Source: Anniella stebbinsi
Lineage: Eukaryota; Chordata; Lepidosauria; Squamata; Anniellidae
Direction: 5' to 3'
NCBI GenBank assembly: GCA_029215795.1
Contig: JARDYH010000006.1
Span: 22,025,501-22,089,500 of the forward strand
DNA: 64,000 nt
Below are positions 56,811 through 64,000 of the stretch, one piece after another. Made by a program: the position numbers and the translations under genes. The notes beneath the pieces were generated by a model. That model was not told where the DNA came from and did not search any database. It saw only the letters and a list, made by a program, of their open reading frames with translations. Each line of letters starts with the position of its first letter. The first letter of the stretch is position 1.

Positions 56811-57561
56811 CAAACATCTCGTGCCTTTTTTCACAAATGGCAAACCATAACCAACGATCGATGGGTCCTATCTATCATTCTGAAGGGCTACCGCCTTGAG
56901 TTCGAAAACCTTCCTCCACTCGGTACCGTTGTACAAACCCCGCTCAATCCTACCCTTGCGACGGAGATAGATTCTATTATTCAAGGGCGCTATCGAACGA
57001 GTGTCCCTAGACGACATCCACAAGGGCTTCTACTTGAGGTACTTTACGGTGTTAAAGGACGGAGGTTTCCGACGTGGTCTAAATGATTTCCTGCACATCA
57101 GAAAATTTGGGATGATTTCTCTAAACACCATCCTGCCGCTCCTCGAGAAAGGAGACTGGTTCGCATCCATCGACCTCAGAAATGCGTATTTTCACATTTC
57201 CATCAACCGCTCTCACCGCCGATACCTTCGCTTTATTGTCAGAGGCGACGCTTACCAGTACACCGCTCTTCCCTTCGGTCTATCCACCGTGCCAAGAGTG
57301 TTTTCCAAATGCATGGCAGTCATATGTGCCAACCTTCGCCTTCACAACATCGTCATGTATCCTTACTTGGACGACTGCCTCCTCGTTGCACCGTCACATC
57401 AGCAGCTCCAAGAGGACATACTTACCACCTGCAACCTCCTACGTCGCCTGGGCCTTTGTATAAATTTCAAAAAGTCACACCTGCAGCCCACCCACTTGAT
57501 CCAATTCATTGGAGCTCTCCTAGATTCTACTGTTGCCAGAGCATTCCTCCCTCTAGACTGA
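56811..57561 (+). pseudogene. DIRS reverse transcriptase domain, frameshifted
   Basis: The first frame gives RWVLSIILKGYRLEFENLPP. After a shift near 57,000 the 186-codon frame has SLDDIHKGFYLRYFTVLKDG, DWFASIDLRNAYFHISINRS, YTALPFGLSTVPRVFSK and PYLDDCLLVAPS, with the YLDD catalytic box intact. It ends FLPLD at 57,561 with a TGA where the element should continue, again a likely CGA decay. DIRS-type RT is related to that of Gypsy LTR elements. Confidence 0.9.
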
Positions 57562-58490
57562 GCAGAGCGCGTGACCTGCCTTGCCACCAGAATAGAACAG
57601 CCTCCTCACACCACAGCATTCAACATTCAAAGCATGTTAGGTTTGATGGCTTCAACCACAGCAGTAGTACAACAAGCCCGGTTCCGAATGCGTTGTCTAC
57701 AATTTTGGTTCATCTGCAACTTCAATATCAAGAGGAACCCTCAACGTACCCGCCTATGCCTGCCACTTCCAATCAGACAGTCACTTTGTTGGTGGACGCT
57801 CCTGCAGCACCTCAACGCCGGTATCCCATTCTACCGACCCGACGTTCAGGGTATCCTCACCACAGATGCTTCTCTCCTCGGTTGGGGCACTCATTATCAG
57901 GACCTAAGGGTCCACGGCCATTGGACACCTGCAGAAACAAGACCACACCAATTGGTTAGAACTACTAGCCGTTTACAAGGCACTCAGAGTCTTCGATACC
58001 AACCTCCATCCAGGCCTACTACAGATAGTGACAGACAACACCACTGTAGTCGCATACATCAACAGACAACGAGGCACCAAATCTTGTCCCCTATTGATAC
58101 TCACTCTGGACCTCTTGACATGGGCCTTCGACAGACAGATCCGGCTTACTGCGATTCATGTCGCAGGCATTCAGAACACGCTTGCGGATTCTCTCAGCAG
58201 AACCACAACCAATTCTCATGAGTGGCAGCTACACAAAGAAGTCCTCTGCCAGCTTTTTGGGAAATGGGGTCTCCCAGAGGTGGACTTATTTACCACAGTC
58301 ACCAATGCTGTCTTGGCAAAGTTCTGCAGCAGGGCAGGGAAGGGCCTGCATTCATTGGGAGATGCATTTGCCATTCCCTGAACCGGCCGCCTCTACTATG
58401 CTTTCCCTCTGTTCCCGCTCATTCCTCGCGTCATAGCGAAGATCGCACGGGATCACGCATCTTGCCTTCTGGTGACCTCCTGGTGGCCTT
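57562..58490 (+). pseudogene. DIRS RNase H and methyltransferase-like region, frameshifted
   Basis: VQGILTTDASLLGWGTHYQD (about 57,840-57,900) and IVTDNTTVVAYINRQRGT, HVAGIQNTLADSLSR (about 58,020-58,200) are RNase H blocks with the expected D...D...D pattern. They sit in different frames, joined near 57,960. WGLPEVDLFTTVTNAVLAKF and further FPP/WP blocks to about 58,490 match the DAM-like methyltransferase region that follows RNase H in DIRS1-type elements and is absent from Ngaro types. Confidence 0.8.
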
Positions 58491-59648
58491 GACAGGTTTG
58501 GTTCCCCCGCCTTCGGGCATTGTCTCGGGGCGATTATTGGCAACTCCCATGGACTCCAGACCTGCTGTCGCAGTCCCAGGGACGCCTTCGGCACCCAGAT
58601 CTCCACACACTGAAACTCACGGTGTGGAAGATGTATGTTCAAAGACTGAATGGTTTCCTTCCCCTTTGCGCAGGGTCCTCCTAGCGTCACGGAAGGAATC
58701 CACTCAAAGGTCTTATCAACGCAAATGGAACAGTTTTTATACATATGCTCGAATCCATGGTTTTCCACCTGACACCACTTCGGTACTGCAGGTTCTTCAG
58801 TTTTTCTCCTCTTTGTTTGACAGAGGACTATATTATTTGTCCCTATGAGTTTACCTTTCTGCAATTTCTGCCTTTCACCCTCCGTTGCAGGGTTTTACAA
58901 TTTTTTCACACCCCCTTTCGAAGAAATTCATCAAGGGCGCACGTAACTTGGCACCGCCACTCCGCTCTCTTGTTCCGGCTGGAACCTTTCTGTGGTCTTG
59001 AAAACTCTGACGGGTCCGCCATTCGAACCCATGGCAACCGCAGATCTGCGCCTGATGTCGTGGAAGACAGCCTTTCTTGTGGCCATTACATCGGCTCGTC
59101 GTTCTAGCGAAATCTGTGCCCTCTGGGTCGATCCGCCATATCTAGCTTTTCATAAGGACAAGGTCTTACTCCGCCCAGATATCACCTTTCTGCCCAAGGT
59201 TGTTTCCAGTTTCCACATTAACCAGACAATTTCTCTGCCAACTTTATTTTTGACGCCAACCATTCCACTCAAGACCATGCTACACACCCTCGATGTCAGA
59301 AGGGCGCTTGCCTACTATAAAGACAGAACTGCTCCTTTCCGTACATCCCCATGTTATTCCGGCCGGAACAAGGGTGCGCCCATCTCTTCGCAGCGCCTTG
59401 CATCTTGGTTAGTTAACTCTATTAAGCTTGCCTATGAGATGCAAAAGCTTCCACTGACTCGCCGATTACAGCTCACTCCACATGGTCCATGGCTGCTTCA
59501 TCAGCCTTTGAAAGAGGCATCGCTCTCCCGGACTTATGCAGGGCAGCGATGTGGTCTCACCCTTCGACTTTCGTCAAGTGTTACAGACTGGATGTCCGGG
59601 CGCGTGAGAACTGTACTTTTGGCAGAGGAGTTCTGTCATCCCTTTTAG
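58491..59648 (+). pseudogene. DIRS tyrosine recombinase, frameshifted
   Basis: SRKESTQRSYQRKWNSFYTY (about 58,690-58,750) is the N-terminal core-binding part. From about 59,020 the catalytic part reads MSWKTAFLVAITSARRSSEI with the first arginine in S-A-R-R. The C-terminal part is in another frame: AHSTWSMAASSAFERGIALP, DLCRAAMWSHPSTFVKCYRL (about 59,470-59,600), which shows the histidine, the W-S-H and the nucleophilic tyrosine. The H-x-x-R motif reads HSTW, so a catalytic arginine is lost (CGG to TGG). The enzyme would integrate circular element DNA; it is dead here. Confidence 0.85.
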
Positions 59649-59691
59649 CATGAACACCTTCTCTCCTCCGGGTAAGTCAGCTTGCTATTCA

Positions 59692-59777
59692 CCCATATGT
59701 GATGCACAGAGACCACAAAGAAGAAAGAAAGGTTGCTTACCTGTAACTGGAGTTCTTCGAGTGGTCATCTGTGCATA
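59692..59777. repeat. DIRS internal complementary region
   Basis: CATATGTGATGCACAGAGAC continuing CACAAAGAAGAA is the inverse of the left end (53,817-53,845). GGTTGCTTACCTGTAACTGG continuing AGTTCTTCGAGTGGTCATC is the inverse of the right end (60,062-60,100). The two ends are thus joined head to tail inside the element, the template for circle formation in the DIRS1 model. Confidence 0.9.
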
Positions 59778-59922
59778 CACACAACCCACCCGCCTACCCC
59801 ATGGCGGTATCATGCTGTTATGGATATCAGCTGTCGATACCAACTACCAGCTCGACATTAGGGCTCTATGCTTTTACAGGTTTTCTTTCTTTGGTTCCAA
59901 GGCCACGATTTTGGTTTCAAGG

Positions 59923-60081
59923 AACTGAGGAGAATGGGCGGGAGCCCCTACTGCGTGTGCGCACTGCACCAAAGGGGAGGGGCTCCCGCCCAAATCGTTA
60001 GCTAAAGAAGTTTCCCGAAGGGTGCTCTGCGCTGGCGCAGAGCCCATGTGTGAATGCACAGATGACCACTCGAAGAACTCC
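59923..60081. repeat. Right inverted terminal repeat of the DIRS element
   Basis: AACTGAGGAGAATGGGCGGG, GCACTGCACCAAAGGGGAGG and GAGCCCATGTGTGAATGCAC are the inverse of 53,811-53,969. About 19 bp beyond it (to 60,100) are unique to the right end and copied in the internal complementary region. Confidence 0.9.
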
Positions 60082-60100
60082 AGTTACAGGTAAGCAACCT

Positions 60101-60400
60101 GTCTTTTTGTTTCATTTGGAGTCTCCCTTGCACGCTGTGAAAGAGGTGATAGCATAGCGCATTTGCACTAAAGGGAACGTACGTGCCACTCCCTTTCAAA
60201 ATCGTGGATTTCTCCATTGCTTTCAATGGGTGCCTGTCGCTTATGCCTTCAGGGAGGAAACGTAAGGGCGAATCGAAATCGGAAGTTATGCGCCGGTGTG
60301 AGTCCATAATTATTAGGTCTGTGGCTGCGCTCCTCTGGGCTCTCCTGCGACTGCGCGGCTTCTCTCCCAAACCTAGCTGATTTTTAGAAACCGGCTGTGT
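60101..60400. other. No feature recognised
   Basis: Between the DIRS end and the palindromic element. GC content rises toward the CpG island. Confidence 0.4.
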
Positions 60401-60546
60401 CCGCCATCCTATGCAGGTTGACGCAGGGGAAACAAGACCTACAATTCCCAGCATGCCCCAGCGAGCGAAACTGGCTAAACGCATGCTGGGAGTTGTAGGC
60501 GGATTTTTTCCTGTCCAAACCAGGACACGCATGGGATCGCGCCCTC
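60401..60546. promoter_or_regulatory. Palindromic MITE with two inverted ZNF143-like motifs near the GRPEL1-like promoter
   Basis: CCTACAATTCCCAGCATGCC (60,438-60,457) and its inverse GCATGCTGGGAGTTGTAGGC (60,481-60,500) match the ZNF143/THAP11 motif (ACTACAANTCCCAGNATGC type). The outer parts (CCGCCATCCTATGCAGG left; CATGGGATCGCGCCCT right) match the ends of the MITE at 41,241-41,355. The motifs lie 262-324 bp upstream of the ATG at 60,762. ZNF143-site promoters are common among mitochondrial and housekeeping genes; use here is inferred. Confidence 0.65.
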
Positions 60547-60711
60547 AGTCAGTTCATAGTTCTGCTGCCGAGGAAACAAGCGCCGTCCCCTTTCCAGCCA
60601 CGAGCTCCAGCCCCAGGCGGCAACCGAGCCTCTCCCCTCCAGGCGCACGTGCTTCCAAGGGGAATCGTCCGTCGGCTTCGCGCTCCGCCGGGCCCTCTTG
60701 ATCTGCCCGCT

Positions 60712-60719
60712 GATTGGAC
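60712..60719 (-). promoter_or_regulatory. CCAAT box (NF-Y type)
   Basis: GATTGGAC on the plus strand is an inverted CCAAT (GTCCAATC) in a CpG island, about 45 bp upstream of the ATG at 60,762. Typical of TATA-less housekeeping promoters; the position suggests a start site just downstream. Confidence 0.55.
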
Positions 60720-60761
60720 GGCGGTGGTTTCCGTTGGGCGAGAAGGGGGAAGGAGCGAGAG

Positions 60762-60850
60762 ATGGCGGCGGCGGCCGTCCGCGGCGTGAGGCGGCGGCTC
60801 ATGGGGCTGACTGGGCGAACGGGCCTCCTCTTCCCGGGGCTTCGGTGGCG
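60762..60850 (+). CDS. GRPEL1: GRPEL1-like exon 1 (mitochondrial presequence)
   Basis: ATG with G at -3 and +4 in a CpG island, then 29 codons plus 2 bases ending at a GTAAGA donor (60,851). The peptide MAAAAVRGVRRRLMGLTGRT then GLLFPGLRW has arginines at 7, 10-12, 19 and 28 and no acidic residue, as in a mitochondrial targeting presequence. The start MAA..VR..RR.L resembles vertebrate GRPEL1 as I remember it, and GRPEL1 is the divergent neighbour of SORCS2 on human 4p16.1, which matches this arrangement. GRPEL1 is the mitochondrial nucleotide exchange factor for HSPA9 in protein import. No second exon is recognisable before the window ends. The sequence alone supports only some mitochondrial protein; the gene name rests on synteny. 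Confidence 0.55.
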
Positions 60851-61163
60851 GTAAGATGGGGGAAGACGAAAGCTCTTCCTCTCCCGAGCGCGGCTGGGAA
60901 TGGAGGAGGCCGGGAGGAAAGGGAGAGCGGCGGGATGGGGCGAAGGGCCGCTCGGGCCCTTCTGGGGGACGTTCAGCCGGAGCCGAGGGCGGGGAGAAAA
61001 GGCCTCCGGCTCCGTTCGACAAGACTTTAGGAGCCACGCGCCCTCTCCGGAGGCTGTTTCTTCATGGCAGGGAGAGGAGGGCGGCCTTTCGCAACGGCGG
61101 AAGGGTTGTATTCCTTTTTCTCTCCCCTCCCCCTTTACTTTTTGGGTCTCCATTTATTATTAC

Positions 61164-61232
61164 TTTTTGAGTCTCCGTTTATTATCATATACCGCCCACT
61201 ACTAGTTAAAGCTCTCTGAACGGTTCGCGAAA
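61164..61232 (-). mobile_element. L2-like LINE 3' tail, decayed
   Basis: TTTATTATCATATACCGCCC, then AAAGCTCTCTGAACGGTT is a mutated, reversed 3' end of the L2-like family. Confidence 0.55.
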
Positions 61233-61521
61233 CAACGTTTTAAATCCGTGAAATACGATAACATCGGCATTGTTCGGGACAGCGTGCAAAGGGATTGTGA
61301 AAGCCGTCCAGCTGATGCGCACCCGCCACGAAATGCTTGCCTGGCTTTGTGCAACGCTTAGGGGTATCTTCCGTATCGCTACGCCTCCTGCCTGGCTGCT
61401 CTTGTCTTGCCTAACGTGCCCGTTGCCGCATATCGGTGTGAAGCTTTTAAAGCCCGTGTCTGTTTGAGGGAGTTCACTCCTGTCTTACCTTTTCAAAGAA
61501 GGTTTTGTTTAGAGTTTAGAG

Positions 61522-61842
61522 TAGGGTGACCATATGAACAGGCGGACTAGAGTTCCTGTATCTTTTAAAAGTTGTGTAGAAAATGGGATTTCAGCACTTG
61601 TCCTTCCTTGGCATGCATGCAGCACCAGGTGAAGTTCCCTCTTCATCTACAGTTAAAGTTGCAGGAGCCCTGCCCCCAGTGACCAGATGCAAAAGAGGGC
61701 AGGGCTCCTGCAACTTTAAGTGTGGTGATGAAGAGGGAACTTCACCAGGTGCTGCATGCAAAGGACACCTGCTGAAATCCCCCTTTCTACACAATTGTTA
61801 AAGATACAGGAGTCCTGTCCTCCTTTCCGTATGGTCACTCTT
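61522..61842. mobile_element. Palindromic hAT MITE with perfect 8-bp TSD
   Basis: Starts TAGGGTGACCATATGAACAG and ends TATGGTCACTCTT, flanked exactly by GTTTAGAG at 61,514-61,521 and 61,843-61,850. The two halves are inverted copies (AGTTCCTGTATCTTT with AAAGATACAGGAGTCC). Third copy of the family of 4,000 and 46,158, and the clearest evidence for its hAT nature. Confidence 0.95.
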
Positions 61843-61937
61843 GTTTAGAGTCGTAGTGCTCGAAAGCCAAGCGAGTACAGTCTCTAGTGTGGCTTGCAAG
61901 CACCTTCCCCCTCTTTGGCATTACAAATATAGTAAAA

Positions 61938-62074
61938 GTGCAGTTCTACGCAAGTTGAGACTGAGAAAAAAGTTCTACAACTCCCAGCATTCTCTAGCCA
62001 CCATGGCTGGTTGGGGAATGCTGGGACTTGTAGGACTTCTCTCTGACCAAAAAGTACATAGAAATGTGCACTTA
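61938..62074. mobile_element. Palindromic MITE with ZNF143-like core
   Basis: TTCTACAACTCCCAGCATTC and AATGCTGGGACTTGTAGG face each other, with outer arms GTGCAGTTCTACGCAAGTTG and the matching right side to about 62,074. Same family as 41,241 and 60,401. Confidence 0.7.
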
Positions 62075-63584
62075 GTTAAACAGCATGCCTGTTCAGCACA
62101 CCCAAATTCAGCTGCCTGAGGCAGATGCCTCACTCTACCTAATGGTACAGCTGGCCCTGCTCTTGAGCATGAGCCTGACTGTGCAATCATTCTTAACACC
62201 TTTTCCAGTAGCTTAGCTGTTTGGTCATAGGGTGGTTTTTGTTGACTTAACAGAATTTATTATGGAGAAATTTACAAATCTGCCTTACTGCTAACCTTTC
62301 TGTTACTTTAAGAGCTTTGATTCACATCAACTCTGCAATTTGTAGCCAAAAAGCACTAACTGACCATTGGAAAATTATTTGAAGTTTATACGAATATTTT
62401 CACTTGATGAAGATGGTGCTAGTACTTAACTTGTACTGTCTTAAATATCTAGGGACTCAAATATCTAAAAGAGTGCCTAGTTCTATACCAGCTTGCCCAT
62501 TCTTTAAATTCATCTGCCAAAGCCCTTCTCCAGCCGTATACTGGGATTAATTTTGCAACGCTCACACAATAGGAAAACAAATAGAGGGAGTGGAGCCTAC
62601 AATTTGGAGGGAAAGGATCTTTAGATGGAAGGATAGGGCTTGAAAGATACTTCTCCGGGGATCCCAATTAATCCTTCCTGAAGACAGCGCTAGGGTGCAG
62701 AGAAACTCCTGCAGTTGCTGTGGAAAGAAGCTTTGAAAAGGCTGGGAGCAGATTTCCATTTTAGCACAAGTGAATTTAGGCATCCAGAACTGGGTGTTCT
62801 GGCAGAGCCCCAGGTTCTGTGACTTGAGATTGATTTTAATAAAGGGATTGAGATCCAATGGATGCAGCTGGGAATGTTGAGTTTGTCCATGCACCAGAAA
62901 TATTTAGTAATGAGAACCAATGGACCTTTTGGGAAGGTTAGGAACTACAGAGCTTGCCATGAACCAGGAGTGAATGGTACCAGGACCTTGAGAGGGCAAG
63001 GAATAATAGATATTGGAACCCTGGGTTTTTATAGTACTTGAACAAAGGAAAGCATGTCCCTGGGCGAAACGAATTCTGAATGTATATTTATTTTGACACC
63101 TCAGAGTCCTTTTGTCACAAATTAAGCAAGGCAGGACTTCTCTGAGGTTGCTCCACTTAATGGTGAGGAACCTCTGCCTAACCAACACACTTTTCACAAA
63201 TTGTACAACAGTGTTGGGGTATGCAACTATTTTGTGTGGAGTATATCCATACCAATCTCTTGATTAATGTCTGTAATCTAATTGTGAAATGTTTAGTTTT
63301 AGTGTGGCTAATTAAGACTTATTGCTAAATCTTGAGCCAAGTACCAGAAACTCATGACACAATTGCTTGCTTGGGCCTTTTCACTTCCTTCAGCTGGAGC
63401 TGCATGTCCTCCAGGTTTGTCTCTGCACAGGGTGCCAGGCTGAGCTTTTTAAAGTGACAACACAATGTCATATAAAATACTTGGGCAGACCGTCTCCGGC
63501 TTTTATGCAAGGCAGCCTGCCAGAACATGTAACATCTGTCATGAGTTGTTACTTTGATATGCTTTATTTTTCACTGCCCCGCAA
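62075..63584. other. No feature recognised
   Basis: Presumed part of intron 1 of the GRPEL1-like gene. I found no frame resembling the GrpE coiled coil here, and no repeat family. Confidence 0.4.
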
Positions 63585-63659
63585 TCTAATATTTATTTAT
63601 TTACACAATTTATATACCACTCTACATCAAATAAAATATCTTGAGTGGTGAACAATAAA

Positions 63660-64000
63660 ATGGAATCATCATCATTTATTTATTTATTATTTATTTATTA
63701 CATTTGTATGCCACCCCATAGCCGAAGCTCTCTGGGTGGTTTACATAGGATTAAAAACAATTAAAAACAATATACAAAAATTAAAACAGCAAAAACATAC
63801 AACATACACACAATCTGTACATTTAAAACCACTACAACACTTCAAAAAGCTACAAAAAAACCACACACAAAACAAAACAAACCCAGGCTCCTCAGATATT
63901 GCCAAATGCCTGAGAGAAGAGGAAAGTCTTGACCTGGCGCCGAAAGGATAACAATGTTGGCGCCAGGCGGGCCTCGTCGGGGAGATCGTTCCACAATTGG
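63660..64000 (-). mobile_element. L2-like LINE 3' region, running off the window
   Basis: The tail ATTTATTTATTATTT, then GCCACCCCATAGCCGAAGCT and CTCTGGGTGGTTTACA. Further right, GTCTTGACCTGGCGCC and GATCGTTCCACAATTGG are the inverse of 33,770-33,850 in the plus-strand copy. The element continues beyond 64,000. A shorter LINE-like tail at about 63,585-63,650 lies just left of it. Confidence 0.85.

Larger units (their letters stand above)
53811..60100 (+). mobile_element. DIRS tyrosine-recombinase retrotransposon, inactive
   Basis: A 6.3-kb element (about 5.9 kb without the nested MITE) with all structural marks of DIRS1-type elements: inverted terminal repeats at 53,811-53,969 and 59,923-60,081, an internal complementary region at 59,692-59,777 copying both outer ends, and plus-strand gag, RT, RNase H, methyltransferase-like and tyrosine recombinase segments. 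Such elements are thought to integrate a circular DNA through the recombinase, without a target duplication. Multiple stops at former CGA/CAG codons and frameshifts show CpG decay. A second, older DIRS fragment lies at 23,205-24,000. Confidence 0.9.
60560..61110. promoter_or_regulatory. CpG island over the GRPEL1-like exon 1
   Basis: Dense CpG and GC over about 550 bp spanning the exon and the start of its intron. Many long frames on both strands here result from high GC and are not genes. Confidence 0.8.

Noticed and set aside
60549..61205. Long frames on both strands in the GRPEL1-like CpG island
   Set aside because: Proline/arginine-rich GC artefacts without a recognisable domain. Frames reading past the 60,851 donor are intronic.

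Overview
This is a vertebrate nuclear DNA window, almost certainly from a squamate reptile (a lizard or snake). There are no operons or prokaryotic genes. About half of what I can recognise is transposable elements, and the mix is typical of squamates: CR1, L2-like, L1 and R4/Dong-type LINEs, a DIRS tyrosine-recombinase retrotransposon, a tRNA-derived SINE, and many palindromic non-autonomous DNA transposons whose target-site duplications (TSDs) can be read directly (8 bp hAT type, 3 bp Harbinger type, TA mariner type).

Two host first exons stand out, each in a CpG island. On the minus strand at 42,584-42,862 is a 93-codon exon with a signal peptide, a polybasic cleavage site and the conserved N-terminal block of the SorCS receptors, closest to SORCS2 as I recall it. 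It ends in a clean GTGAGT donor. On the plus strand at 60,762-60,850 is a 29-codon exon coding for a basic, acid-free mitochondrial-type presequence and ending in a GTAAGA donor. I infer GRPEL1, because GRPEL1 and SORCS2 are divergent neighbours on human 4p16.1. The layout would then be SORCS2 intron 1 (1-42,583), SORCS2 exon 1, an intergenic space of about 18 kb (43.4-60.4 kb), GRPEL1 exon 1, and the start of GRPEL1 intron 1 (60.85-64 kb).

The left 42 kb holds a 3.6-kb hAT-type element (989-4,619) that split an L2-like LINE and carries a long purine tract, and a related element (5,659-7,025) with an alternating inverted array of splice-donor-like units. It also holds L1, CR1, R4/Dong and DIRS remnants, a SINE broken by two insertions, a TA-flanked mariner-type element, and five copies of one Harbinger-type family. 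One of those copies carries about 780 bp of unique cargo.

The intergenic part contains an internally deleted L1 with its own flanking duplication (44,578-47,614), a nested hAT element (52,358-53,077), and a 6.3-kb DIRS element (53,811-60,100). The DIRS element keeps inverted terminal repeats, an internal complementary region, and gag, reverse transcriptase, RNase H, methyltransferase-like and tyrosine recombinase domains, but it is inactivated by stops, frameshifts and a Harbinger-type insertion. Just upstream of the GRPEL1-like exon lies a palindromic element carrying two inverted ZNF143-like motifs.

All coordinates for repeats without an explicit duplication are approximate, since they come from reading the sequence and comparing copies within this window.
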